Source: an uncultured Actinomycetes bacterium (lineage in GTDB: Bacteria; Actinomycetota; Acidimicrobiia; Acidimicrobiales; SZUA-35). From it: a stretch of DNA of 40,022 bases. The notes under the pieces are model-generated. The model worked only from the letters and a program-made list of their open reading frames with translations, ran no database searches and was not told the origin of the DNA. The stretch covers positions 7,998-48,019 of the forward strand of contig CADEDH010000047.1 of NCBI GenBank assembly GCA_902826025.1. The letters run 5' to 3'. Numbering within the stretch: position 1 is the stretch's first letter; each line of letters begins with the position of its first letter. The translations under genes and the position numbers were made by a program. Of the stretch, positions 31,474 to 39,497 are shown piece by piece.

Positions 31474-32886
31474 CTACGGGACGGTGAACGCGGCGGCGAA
31501 GGAGCGCTGGTGCTCGGCGGCCTGGGCTTCGGCCGTGGCCGCCTCGGTCTCGTGACCCTGCTCTCGCAGGGCCCGGGCCCGCTGGATCCAGTTGTGGTAC
31601 GACCGCTCCCGCCGGCTCACCCGCTCGGCCGTGAGGGCGGCGGCGAGGGCCGGCCGCTGGGCCCGTAGGGCCGCCTCCACCAGCGTCCGCTGCAGCGCGT
31701 CGCGCTGGGCGTGCGACCCGCCGAACAGGTGGAGCATCGAGCGGATGGGCTGGAGTTCGGCGATCACGTCGGCGTAGCGGCCCTGGGCGAAGGCGACCAC
31801 GGCGGCGCAGGCGGGCAGCCCGATCCGGGCCGTCATCAGGGCGTTGGTGCCCTGGGCCGACGGCAGCCAGGCCCGTAGCCGCTCGACTACGGCGCGGGCC
31901 TCGGCCAGGCGGTCGTCGCCCACCAGGGCCATGACGGCGTGGAGGTCGTTGAAGGCGTACCACGGATCGGCGGTGGCCAGCGGGGCCCAGGCGTCGGCCA
32001 GGGGAGCGAAGCGGCCGCCGGTGTCGGCCCCGTCGAGCAGGAGGCGCCACAGCAGCGCGCTGGCGTCGAGCATCTCGATCGGCACCCCGGCCGAGGTGGC
32101 GTGGTGGATCTCGGCGTCGTACACGGCCAGCGCCCGATCGGTGCGGCCCGCTTCCAGGGCGTAGAGGGCGAGGTGCCACCAGTTGTGGACGGTGAACAGG
32201 TTGTCGGCGCCCCAGTCGCCCTGGCGGCCGAGCAGGAACCGGGTGCCGGTGTCGACCAGGCCCTGCATCTCGTAGGTGTGGACCACGGCGTGGATGGCCC
32301 ACACGTCGTCGGGGTTGGTGGCCAGGGCGGCCAGGCCCGCCTCTTCGGCCTGGCCGTAGTGGCCGGCCTCCTCCAGCCCGAAGGCCTGCATGCCCCGGAC
32401 GAAGCCGGTGTGGGGATGACCGGGGTCGAGGGCAGGAAGGGTGCGACCCACCCGGTCCCGCAGGTTGGCGGCATCACCCAGGAAGAAGTCGAGCTGGTGA
32501 CCGATGGCCAGGGCCAGCAGGTCGGCCGGCCACTGTTCCAGCACCGTGTCGAGCACCTCGGCGGCGGTGATCCAGTCTCCCCCCAACCACGCCTCGACGG
32601 CGGCCACATGGCCCAGCTCCCGGGGGTGGGCGGCGTGCTGGGCCAGAGCGGCGGCGGCGCTCGCCGCCCCCGGCAGGTCGGCCGGGTTCGTGCCCATCAG
32701 GTTCAGGTAGGCGACGAGGGCGTGGCCCATGGCGGTCTCGGGGTGGGCCGTGGTGAGCTCGTCGGCGGCGGTGAGCACGTCGGGATGGAAGCGGAGCATC
32801 CGGTCGAGGGCCTGGTCGAAGGCCGCCACCCCGTGGGCCGTGCCGCTGAGGGGAACGCCGTGGGCATCGGTGAGTGCTGAGGCCAT
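31474..32886 (-). CDS. Tetratricopeptide repeat protein, TTC38 family
   Basis: The 470-residue all-helical protein has repeated TPR-like pairs and the marks of the TTC38 group: an early AAFDQALDRMLRFHPDVLTA, HPETAMGHALVAYLNLM, then a central VVHTYEMQGLVDTG and LFTVHNWWHLALYALEAG, which is the most conserved block. No enzymatic motif or signal peptide is visible, so it is probably a cytosolic scaffold of unknown role. GACAAT lies 5 nt before the ATG. It follows the damaged permease gene on the same strand. Confidence 0.85.
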   Translation of the reverse strand: MASALTDAHGVPLSGTAHGVAAFDQALDRMLRFHPDVLTAADELTTAHPETAMGHALVAYLNLMGTNPADLPGAASAAAALAQHAAHPRELGHVAAVEAWLGGDWITAAEVLDTVLEQWPADLLALAIGHQLDFFLGDAANLRDRVGRTLPALDPGHPHTGFVRGMQAFGLEEAGHYGQAEEAGLAALATNPDDVWAIHAVVHTYEMQGLVDTGTRFLLGRQGDWGADNLFTVHNWWHLALYALEAGRTDRALAVYDAEIHHATSAGVPIEMLDASALLWRLLLDGADTGGRFAPLADAWAPLATADPWYAFNDLHAVMALVGDDRLAEARAVVERLRAWLPSAQGTNALMTARIGLPACAAVVAFAQGRYADVIAELQPIRSMLHLFGGSHAQRDALQRTLVEAALRAQRPALAAALTAERVSRRERSYHNWIQRARALREQGHETEAATAEAQAAEHQRSFAAAFTVP

Positions 32887-32899
32887 CGCCCATTGTCGC

Positions 32900-33693
32900 T
32901 CAGGCGGTGATGTCGCGCCGGCACAACACCAACAACGCCACCGCTCCGGCCGCGGCGGCGTAGGCGGCGGCGATGACGGCGGCCCGTCCGAAGCCCAGCT
33001 CGGCGTTGCCGCCCCGGATCAGGGCCGCCAGCACCTGGCCCGGGAACCACCGGTAACCCGGCGACCACGACTCCGAGACGATGTTCTCGAACGGCCCGGC
33101 CCAGCCGAACCCGGCGGCCAGGGCCACCGGTACCGACCGGAACACCACGGCCAACAGTGTGGCGAACACAGCCCAGCCGGCCACGCCGGCCAGCACGGTG
33201 CCGGCGTCGGCGGCGGCGTCGCCCAGGCTGGCCAGGCTGATCCAGCCGGCGGTCGGCACGTCGTAGATCGGGGCCAGGACGAGGGAGGCGGCGAACGTGA
33301 GGGCCTCGGTGGCCACCACCACGCCGGCCGCCACCAGCACACGCCGGCCAGCTTGCCGGCCAGGAGTCGGGCCCGCCGGGGCTCCCGCTGGGCCAGGGTG
33401 CGGAAGGTGCCGCCCGACAGGTCGGAGGCCATGAGGGCGATCACGGTCACGAACACGAAGAAGCCGACGAACGACGCCCCCACCACGAAGGCCTCGGTGC
33501 CGCCCCCTGTGCCCGAGAGCGAGGCCACCGTGGCTCCCGAGCGGCGGCCGGCCGGCCCGGCCGGCGTGTCGCCGGCCCTGGCGTAGATGCTGAGGCCCAC
33601 GACGGCGGCGAACAGGGCGGCCCCGGCCAGCAGGCCGAACCGGGAGCGGCGGTGGACGAGGCGGAGCAGTTCCGCCCGCACGACATGGGTCAT
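32900..33693 (-). pseudogene. ABC-2-type permease, frameshifted
   Basis: The frame from the ATG at 33693 (MTHVVRAELLRLVHRRSRFG) gives one membrane helix, an outer loop and a second helix, then LAQREPRRARLLAGKLAGV, the typical ABC-2 cytoplasmic segment. Near 33340-33350 the sense switches frame: the rest, from VLVAAGVVVATEALTFAASL to the stop at 32900, is clearly the missing C-terminal helices. The change equals an excess of 2 nt or a lack of 1 nt. It lies beside two close copies of GCCGGCCAG. No slippery heptamer is present. It would pair with the intact ATPase upstream (ATGA overlap). It is either a true inactivation or a sequence error. Confidence 0.8.
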
Positions 33694-34685
33694 CGGTGGT
33701 TTCCCTTCACGAGGTCCTGCTTCACGAGATCCTGCTTCACGAGGTCCAGGTAGCGGTCTTCCAGCGAGCGGCGGTGGGGGGCCAGTTCCACCAGCACCAC
33801 ACCGGCGTCGAACGCCAGCTGGTTGACCCGGGCCGCCAGATCCGCCGGTTTCGTGCCTTCGTCGGGGATCGCCACCTCGAGCTTCGTGGCGTCGGCCCCG
33901 GCCCGGGTTTGATCGAGGGCGCCCACCGCCAGCCCGTCGCCGGCGAGCACCCGGTGGAGGCAGGCCGCCTCCTCCGGTCGCCGGGTGCGCAGGGCGAGGG
34001 CGGCCCGGCCCTGGAGGCCGGAAGCCGGGCCCTGGTACAGCGAGCGGCCCCGGTCGATCAGCACCAGCCAGTCGCACACCTGCTCCAGCTCGCTCAGGTC
34101 GTGCGACGACACGAGCACGGTTCGCCCGCCGTGGCCCAACCGGGCCACGAGTGAGCGCATGTCACGCACCCCTTCGGGGTCGAGGCCGTTGGCCGGCTCG
34201 TCGAGGATCAGCAGCTCGGGATCGCCGAGGAGGGCGGCGGCGATGCCCAGACGCTGCTTCATGCCGAGGGAGTAGCTGCGGTAGCGGTCGCCGGCCCGGT
34301 CGGTGAGTCCGACCAGGTCGAGGACGGCGGGGATGGGCCCGGGGTCGATGCGGGCGATCGTGGCCAGGATGCGCAGGTTGTCGCGCCCCGAGCGGGCGGG
34401 GTAGAAGGCGGGGCTCTCGATGAGCGCGCCCACCCGGTGGAGGTAGCCGACGGGGTGGTGGAGCGGCTGGCCCAGCACCGTGCCGCGGCCGCCGGTGGGG
34501 CGGACGAGGCCGAGGAGCATGGCCATGGTCGTGGTCTTGCCCGCCCCGTTGGGGCCGACGAAGCCGGCCACCACGCCGGTCGGGAGATCGAGGCTGAGCC
34601 CGTCCACCGCCGTGCGGTTGCGGTACCGCTTGGACAGGCCCCGGACGGACAGGGCGAGGTCGCCGGGGGGAGGATCATGCTGCAT
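33690..34685 (-). CDS. ABC-2-type transporter ATP-binding protein
   Basis: About 331 residues from the ATG at 34685 (a GTG at 34703 is also in frame; neither has a well-placed ribosome site). The ATPase has Walker A GPNGAGKT, the family LGLVRPT loop, signature YSLGMKQR, Walker B LLILDEPANGLDP and the switch SSHD. The C-terminal part is the extra domain of drug/antibiotic-type exporters and ends with LVKQD repeats encoded by tandem DNA repeats. It is the only intact member of a group with a damaged permease and a damaged two-component system, which in actinomycetes often form one regulated efflux unit. Confidence 0.9.
   Translation of the reverse strand: MQHDPPPGDLALSVRGLSKRYRNRTAVDGLSLDLPTGVVAGFVGPNGAGKTTTMAMLLGLVRPTGGRGTVLGQPLHHPVGYLHRVGALIESPAFYPARSGRDNLRILATIARIDPGPIPAVLDLVGLTDRAGDRYRSYSLGMKQRLGIAAALLGDPELLILDEPANGLDPEGVRDMRSLVARLGHGGRTVLVSSHDLSELEQVCDWLVLIDRGRSLYQGPASGLQGRAALALRTRRPEEAACLHRVLAGDGLAVGALDQTRAGADATKLEVAIPDEGTKPADLAARVNQLAFDAGVVLVELAPHRRSLEDRYLDLVKQDLVKQDLVKGNHR
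33705..33749. repeat. Three 15-bp tandem repeats at the 3' end of the ATPase gene
   Basis: The unit CTTCACGAGGTCCTG occurs at 33705-33719, 33720-33734 (one change) and 33735-33749 (one change). It keeps the frame and adds DLVKQ units to the ATPase C-terminus, a sign of slippage-type expansion. Confidence 0.85.
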
Positions 34686-34739
34686 GCCTCCACCGTGACC
34701 CACTGCGGCCGCCCGGTCGTCCGCCTCCGGTCGGCTCCC

Positions 34740-34763
34740 GATCTACGCCGACGGGCGTAGATC
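34740..34763. promoter_or_regulatory. Perfect palindrome, candidate response-regulator site
   Basis: GATCTACGCC (34740-34749) and GGCGTAGATC (34754-34763) form a perfect 10-bp dyad around GACG. It lies upstream of the ATPase gene and downstream of the response-regulator gene. NarL/LuxR-type regulators bind dyads of this kind (TACG-N-CGTA). An operator for the neighbouring two-component system is a reasonable inference. Confidence 0.6.
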
Positions 34764-34776
34764 CCTCGGTGGCGCT

Positions 34777-34840
34777 GACCAGAAGTGCACCACGAACGAA
34801 CTGGGTGGACCTTTGGTCGCCTGTTGACCAAAAGTCCGCC
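34777..34840. repeat. Three copies of a 15-bp GACCANAAGTSCRCC motif, two forming a hairpin
   Basis: GACCAGAAGTGCACC (34777-34791) and GACCAAAAGTCCGCC (34826-34840) are direct copies. GGTGGACCTTTGGTC (34804-34818) is the inverted copy. The last two form a 13-of-15-bp stem with a 7-nt loop, well placed to end the leftward response-regulator transcript. Confidence 0.7.
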
Positions 34841-34871
34841 AAGTTTCGGCGAGGGCGGCGGCGGTGTCGGC

Positions 34872-35412
34872 TCAGGCCCGCCAGCCGGGCCGGACGAGCC
34901 CCGCCTCGTAGGCGAAGACCACGAGCTGGGCCCGGTCGCGGGCGCCGAGCTTGATCATGGCCCGGCTCACGTGGGTCTTGGCCGTGGCGGCGCTGATCAC
35001 CAGACGGTCGGCGATCTCGGTGTTGCTGAGCCCGCAGCAGCTCCACCGGCTCGGTGTCCTTCACCAGGAAGCCGGTGGCCCCGGCCCGCAGGGCCTCGAA
35101 CACGTACTCGTCGAGGTCGAACGTGGTGAGGATGATCACCTTCACGTCGGCCAGGCGGGGATCGGCAGCGATGCGGCGGGTGGCGGCCAACCCGTCGAGG
35201 CCGGGCATGCGGATGTCCATCAGCACCACGTGGGGCCGGTGCTCGACGGCGCGGGCCACGGCTTCGGCCCCGTCGGCCGCCTCGGCCACCACGGTGAGGT
35301 CGGGCTGGGCGTCGAGCAGGGCCCGGAACCCGGCCCGTACCAGGGCCTGGTCATCGGCGATCATCACCCGGATCAGCTCCGGCGCCGTGCTGGCGGCGGC
35401 CTCCGTCGTCAT
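34872..35412 (-). pseudogene. NarL/DesR-type response regulator with an internal deletion
   Basis: The receiver domain is intact: IADDQ near residue 18, the phospho-acceptor in VVLMDIRMPGLDG, and the conserved Thr and Lys (LTTFD, LVKD). Directly after VELLRA (near 35035) the reading sense jumps frame into GLSNTEIADRLVISAATAKTHVSRAM, the second half of a LuxR-type helix-turn-helix, which runs to a normal end and TGA at 34872. The linker and the LTxRExEVL half of the DNA-binding domain are absent, so roughly 150 nt (3n+2) are missing compared with relatives. The start overlaps the histidine-kinase stop (ATGA). Confidence 0.82.
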
Positions 35413-36475
35413 CGGCCCACCGGCAGGCGGGCTGTGACCCGGAACCCACCGGCGGGGTCGGCCCCCGCCTCCATCGTTCCGCCCACCGAGGCCGCCCGTT
35501 CTCGCATCCCGGTGATGCCCATTCCCGCCACCGGGTTGCCACCCAGGCCGTCGTCGACCACGTCGATCACGAGCTCGTCGCCGAAGCTGATGTCCACCCG
35601 AACCGAGCTGGCCCGGGCGTGGCGGGCGACGTTGGTCAGCGCCTCCTGCACGATCCGGTAGGCGGCGAGCTGCACCGGTGCGGCCGGCTCCCGCCCGTCA
35701 GGTGCCGGCTGGCGGCGGTAGCGGACTGCCAGCCCGGCGGCCTCGAGGCCCCGCACCAGGTCGTCGAGGTCGTCGATGCCGGGGGCAGGGGCGGTGGGGG
35801 CGCCGTCACCGTCTCGCAGCAGCTCCAGCGCGGCCCGCAACCCGCCTCCGGCTGCTCGTCGAGCAGGTGGAGGGCCACGCTGGCCTGCACGTTGATGAGC
35901 GAGATGGTGTGGGCCAGCGTGTCGTGCAGCTCCTGGGCCACCCGGAGGCGGACCTCGCCGGCCCGGCGTTGCCGCTCCTGCTCGGCGGCCACTGCGGTCT
36001 GGCGGAGCTCGGTCCGACGGGCCCGAACCAGCTCGGCCCCAGCAAGCAGCAGGCCGATCCAACCGGCCACGGCCAGCGGCTTCCACCACGTGAGGCGCTC
36101 GCCCGGGGCCAGGGCGTGGCCGGCGGTGACGGCGGCCAGGCCGAGCGCCGTGACCAGCCACACCCGCCGCCGGTCGACGACCTGCACGGCCGACACCAGG
36201 GCCACGCCGGCCGAGACCACCACCGGCCCGTAGGCGTAACCCCGCCCGAGGTACGCGGCCACGATGGCGAAGGCGGTGGCCAGCACCGCCAGCGGTGCCC
36301 GACGCAGGCCGAGCAGTGCGGTCGGCCCGGCCAGCACCAGAGCCACGGCGAGGGTGTCGAGCGGGCGGCGGTCGGGTTGGTTGTTGGCCGCTCCCACCGT
36401 GCCCACCACCTGGATCAGCCCGACGGCGCCGGCGGTGGCGACGATCGGGAGGCCGGGACGGACCAGGGCAGACAT
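35409..36475 (-). pseudogene. DesK-like sensor histidine kinase with an internal deletion/frameshift
   Basis: The frame from the ATG at 36475 gives four to five membrane helices and the HisKA_3 helix with the phospho-acceptor His (AQELHDTLAHTISLINVQAS). After LLDEQPEAG, near 35843, the sense changes frame to LRAALELLRDGDG, then the ATPase domain (N-box YRIVQEALTNVARHA, then VVDDGLGG and GMGITGMRERA) through to the stop at 35409. Part of the second dimerisation helix, about 20 residues in relatives, is missing. TACCCT (36490-36485) lies 9 nt before the ATG. It is the first gene of the damaged two-component/ABC operon. Confidence 0.82.
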
Positions 36476-36572
36476 CTCCCCGCCAGGGTACGACGCCGCC
36501 CCACCGGCCGTCGTCACCCGGTGGCGGTACCGGCAACTACTCCTGCTGTCGTACCGCTGGCAGCGTGGACGG

Positions 36573-36578
36573 TAGCCT
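36573..36578 (+). promoter_or_regulatory. -10 box of the HNH-like gene
   Basis: TAGCCT lies 5 nt before the ATG at 36584. The divergent -10 box of the histidine-kinase gene (TACCCT) is about 85 bp to the left. Confidence 0.45.
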
Positions 36579-36583
36579 GCGGC

Positions 36584-37030
36584 ATGAGCCGGTTGACCGA
36601 GGTGGGCGAGCGCGAGGGGTGGCGGTGCTGGCTGTGCGACCAGCCGGTGGACCCGGAGATGTCGGTCAACGATTCCCGGGGCCCCAGCGTCGACACGGTG
36701 CTGACCAAAGCCAAGGCCAAGGCCACGGGGCAGTCGCTCGAACGCCTGGCCCACCGGGGCTGTAACACCAACAAGGGGGCGACCGCCCCCGTGGTCCCGT
36801 GGCCCGACCACCTGTTCGTGATCGACCCGGCCCCCATCGTCGCCACCGTCGACCATCTCACCCGGAAGCGGGGCAAGGCCGTGATGGCCCGCTGCCTCGA
36901 CCGCGCCGATGCCGATGCCGCCGCCGATTGGCTGGCCGACCGTCTCACCCGCCTTGCGCCCGATAGTCCGATGCGGGCCACCGTCGACCCTGGCGGCGGC
37001 CAGTTCCTCTTGGTGCTCCACAGCTCGTAG
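36584..37030 (+). CDS. Small HNH-endonuclease-like zinc protein
   Basis: The 148-residue product has a CWLC pair near residue 15 and, after about 40 residues, LAHRGCNTNKG, which is the exact closing motif of HNH nucleases (His, Cys, Asn, Lys-Gly). The central DH of the usual 'DHVxP' is replaced by DT (PSVDTVL), so the first catalytic His seems to be missing. It may bind zinc and DNA without cutting, or use another residue. The C-terminal half (about 85-148) is an unknown alpha/beta region. It sits alone between the damaged two-component operon and hypB. Confidence 0.6.
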   Translation: MSRLTEVGEREGWRCWLCDQPVDPEMSVNDSRGPSVDTVLTKAKAKATGQSLERLAHRGCNTNKGATAPVVPWPDHLFVIDPAPIVATVDHLTRKRGKAVMARCLDRADADAAADWLADRLTRLAPDSPMRATVDPGGGQFLLVLHSS

Positions 37031-37051
37031 TCGGACCCTGGCGGGCCGTCG

Positions 37052-37855
37052 TCACCCGGTGGCGACCGAGGTGAGCCAATCGAGCCAGCGGTCGAGGCCG
37101 TCGCCGGTGCGGGCGCTGAGCTCAATCACGGTGGCCGTGGGGTTGACGGCGGCCAGGTTGGCCCGGAAGCCGTCGAGGTCGAAGTCGAGATGGGGGAGGA
37201 GGTCGAGCTTGTTGACCACCACCACGTCGGCGGTGCGGAACATCACCGGGTACTTGAGCGGCTTCTCCTCGCCCTCGGTGATGGCGTAGACCATGGCCCT
37301 CGTGTCCTGGCCCACGTCGAACTCGGCCGGGCACACCAGGTTGCCCACGTTCTCGATCACCAGCAGGTCGAGGTCGGCCAGCGGGAGGCGGGTGAGGCCG
37401 GAGCGCACCATCACGGCGTCGAGGTGGCACTCGCCGCCGAAGCCGTCGGCCGTGTTGACCAGCGACACGGCGGCACCCAGATCGGTGAGGGCGTCGGCGT
37501 CGATCGAAGTGGCGATGTCACCCTCCAGGATCCCCACCCGCAGCCGGCCGGCCAGGGCCGGGATCGTGCGCCGCAGCAAGCTGGTCTTGCCCGCCCCGGG
37601 CGACGACATCAGGTTCACCGTCCGCACCCCGTGGCCCGCCAGCTCGGCCCGGTTGGCCGCCGCCACCCGGTCGTTCTCGCCCAGGATGGCCTCCAGCACC
37701 TCCACCCGCTCCACGCCCGTGGCGTAGCCGCTGTGGTCGCCCACGTCCCGGTGATCGTGCGGGTGATCGTGATCGTGGCCGTCGTCGTGGTCGTGGTCGT
37801 GGTCGTGGGAATGGGAGTGGACGGTCCCGTCGGCATGGCGGTGGAAGCGACCCAT
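37052..37855 (-). CDS. hypB: Hydrogenase/urease nickel incorporation GTPase HypB
   Basis: The 267-residue GTPase delivers nickel to [NiFe]-hydrogenase precursors with HypA. Residues 5-41 are a His/Asp-rich nickel-storage tail. The P-loop SSPGAGKTS (84-92), the G-domain metal site GGECHLD, ENVGNLVCPAEFDVGQ (in the usual HypB form) and the NKLDLL specificity motif are all present. The N-terminal CxxCGC metal site of E. coli HypB is absent, as in many His-rich forms. The ATG overlaps the hypA stop (ATGA). No hydrogenase or urease structural gene is in the window. Confidence 0.95.
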   Translation of the reverse strand: MGRFHRHADGTVHSHSHDHDHDHDDGHDHDHPHDHRDVGDHSGYATGVERVEVLEAILGENDRVAAANRAELAGHGVRTVNLMSSPGAGKTSLLRRTIPALAGRLRVGILEGDIATSIDADALTDLGAAVSLVNTADGFGGECHLDAVMVRSGLTRLPLADLDLLVIENVGNLVCPAEFDVGQDTRAMVYAITEGEEKPLKYPVMFRTADVVVVNKLDLLPHLDFDLDGFRANLAAVNPTATVIELSARTGDGLDRWLDWLTSVATG

Positions 37856-38199
37856 CAGCTGACCTCCTCGGCCACGTCGATCGATTCGATCAGGAACTCT
37901 TCGCCGCTCACCAGATCCACCTCGCGGGACTGGCACGCCCCGCACACCAGGATCGGATGGGTCAGCCCGGTGGAGGCACCGCAGGTGCGGCACACCACCA
38001 CCGCCGGCACGTGCTCCACGTCGAGGGCGCAGCCGTCGAGCGGGCCGCCCCGGGTCTGGAGGTCCCAGCAGTAGGTGAGCGTGTCGGGCACGACCTGGCG
38101 GAAGTGGCCCACCCGCAGTCGCACCCGGCGCACGGCCCGCCCGCCGGCGTGGTCCATCGCCGTCTGGGCGATGGCGCTGCAGATCGACAGCTCGTGCAT
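37855..38199 (-). CDS. hypA: Hydrogenase maturation nickel metallochaperone HypA
   Basis: The 114-residue product starts MHELSIC, and the Met1-His2 end is the nickel site of HypA, which fixes the start at 38199 instead of the in-frame codon three residues upstream. Two zinc-binding CxxC motifs are present (Cys70/Cys73 and Cys86/Cys89). HypA passes nickel to its partner HypB, encoded next with a 4-nt overlap. A -10 box TACGGT (38212-38207) lies 7 nt before the ATG and supports the same start. Confidence 0.95.
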   Translation of the reverse strand: MHELSICSAIAQTAMDHAGGRAVRRVRLRVGHFRQVVPDTLTYCWDLQTRGGPLDGCALDVEHVPAVVVCRTCGASTGLTHPILVCGACQSREVDLVSGEEFLIESIDVAEEVS

Positions 38200-38206
38200 C
38201 GCCCGC

Positions 38207-38212
38207 ACCGTA
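38207..38212 (-). promoter_or_regulatory. -10 box of hypA-hypB
   Basis: TACGGT reads leftwards 7 nt before the hypA ATG, so the hypAB mRNA is probably leaderless. It lies in the short gap after the AraC-family gene. Confidence 0.55.
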
Positions 38213-38244
38213 ACAGCGTCGTCCCCCGCCGTGAAGGGCGGGAT

Positions 38245-39369
38245 TCACGAGCGCAACGTGTGGGAGGGGGTCTCGCCGAAGCGGGCCCGGTAGGTGGTGG
38301 CGAAGCGGCCGAAGTGGCTGAAGCCCCAGCGGGCGGCCACGTCGGTGACGGTGACCCCGCCGCCGGGGGTGGCATCGGCCAGGTCGGCCCGGGCCCGCTC
38401 CAGGCGGCGGTTGCGCACGTAGGCGGTGGGGGTGACGCCCAGGTCGTCGCGGAACTGGGCCTGGAGGCTGCGCACGCTCAACCCCGTCTCCTCGGCGATG
38501 TCGGCCACGTTGAGGGCCCGGCTCAGGTTGCGCTCGATGAACTCGCACGCCGCCCGCACCACCCGGCGCTCGGGCGACCGGGCGGCGGTGAGCATGCGCA
38601 GGTAGTTCGAGGGCTGGGTGTAGAGCAGCGAGCTCATCACGAACTCCTCCAGCTGGCCCAGCCCCACTCCCTGGTGCAGGAGCGATCCGGGGTCGAACAG
38701 CTCGGCGTGGATCATCTGCACGGCAAAGTTCCACCGGCTGGCGGCCGGGGCCGACAGGTCGAAGGCGGGAGCGAACTCGATCGGGCCCCGCTCCAGGTTG
38801 TGGCCCAGCAGCCGGCTCAGGTGGACGTCGAGCGCGGCCCGTTCGATGCGCACCACCAGGTGGGCGGCATCGGCGTCGCAGCGGAGTGTCATCGGTTCGG
38901 CCGGGGCCGGGATGGCCGCCATCACGGGCGAGGCCGCCACGGAGGCCGCCACCTCGGTGCCACCGGTTCCGCCGGTGGTGATGGTGGACGTGCCGTTGGC
39001 CGGCACGATCACGAGGTAGTTGTCGGGCAGGCGCCGTACCTCCACCGTCACGTCGGTGGCGTAGTCGAGGTAGCCGAGGGTGACGTCGCGGATCAGCACG
39101 CCGTGGAAGGTGGCGGTGAAGTTGCCGGCCGTGGCCGGGTCGACATGGACCCGGTGGGAGCCCAGGAGATCCTGGCCGTAGAGGGCGGCGTCGGCCGGGT
39201 TGGTGACAGCCCACACGCCGTGGGGTTCCAGGGCCGGCGGCAGGCCCCGGGGCTTCAGCCGGGGCCGGGGTCGGCCCTGGGTGCGGGCCGTGTTGAGCGT
39301 GTGGAGCCGGGAGAGGCGGCCGATGGCCGAGCCGACCGGCGGGCCCTCTGCCGTATTCTGGATAGGCAT
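38245..39369 (-). CDS. AraC-family transcriptional regulator
   Basis: The 374-residue protein has an N-terminal ligand/dimer domain of the AraC-binding-2 type (about residues 30-220) and a C-terminal double helix-turn-helix (about 270-372) with RNRRLERARADLAD and VAARWGFSHFGRFATTYRARFGETPS, the standard AraC ending. TACGGT lies 9 nt before the ATG. It is upstream of hypAB on the same strand and divergent from the DUF1641 gene, so it may control one or both. Its ligand is unknown. Confidence 0.9.
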   Translation of the reverse strand: MPIQNTAEGPPVGSAIGRLSRLHTLNTARTQGRPRPRLKPRGLPPALEPHGVWAVTNPADAALYGQDLLGSHRVHVDPATAGNFTATFHGVLIRDVTLGYLDYATDVTVEVRRLPDNYLVIVPANGTSTITTGGTGGTEVAASVAASPVMAAIPAPAEPMTLRCDADAAHLVVRIERAALDVHLSRLLGHNLERGPIEFAPAFDLSAPAASRWNFAVQMIHAELFDPGSLLHQGVGLGQLEEFVMSSLLYTQPSNYLRMLTAARSPERRVVRAACEFIERNLSRALNVADIAEETGLSVRSLQAQFRDDLGVTPTAYVRNRRLERARADLADATPGGGVTVTDVAARWGFSHFGRFATTYRARFGETPSHTLRS

Positions 39370-39497
39370 ACGACGCTCACCGTACTGCGATTGGATAGAC
39401 GCTGCGTTTTCCGGCTAGCAGAATTGCGTCGTTCGGCTTAGGGTGCCCAAGCACCGGACATCCATGACGGATGTCTCCGACAGTCTGTGGGGGGCCA
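39370..39497. promoter_or_regulatory. Divergent control region with direct repeats (AraC site candidates)
   Basis: TGCGTTTTCCGGCTAG (39403-39418) and TGCGTCGTTCGGCTTAG (39425-39441) are imperfect direct copies set 22 bp apart, two helical turns, as for AraC-type sites. A weaker copy begins at 39386. The right copy overlaps the rightward -10 candidate TAGGGT (39439-39444). The leftward -10 TACGGT lies at 39384-39379. Confidence 0.45.

Noticed and set aside
33330..33360. Programmed frameshifting in the permease gene
   Set aside because: No slippery heptamer or downstream pseudoknot is evident, and two neighbouring genes are also damaged, so a mutation or sequence error is simpler.
37740..37840. 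GTGGTC-type tandem repeat as a separate repeat locus
   Set aside because: It is the coding sequence of the His/Asp-rich tail of HypB, not an independent element.
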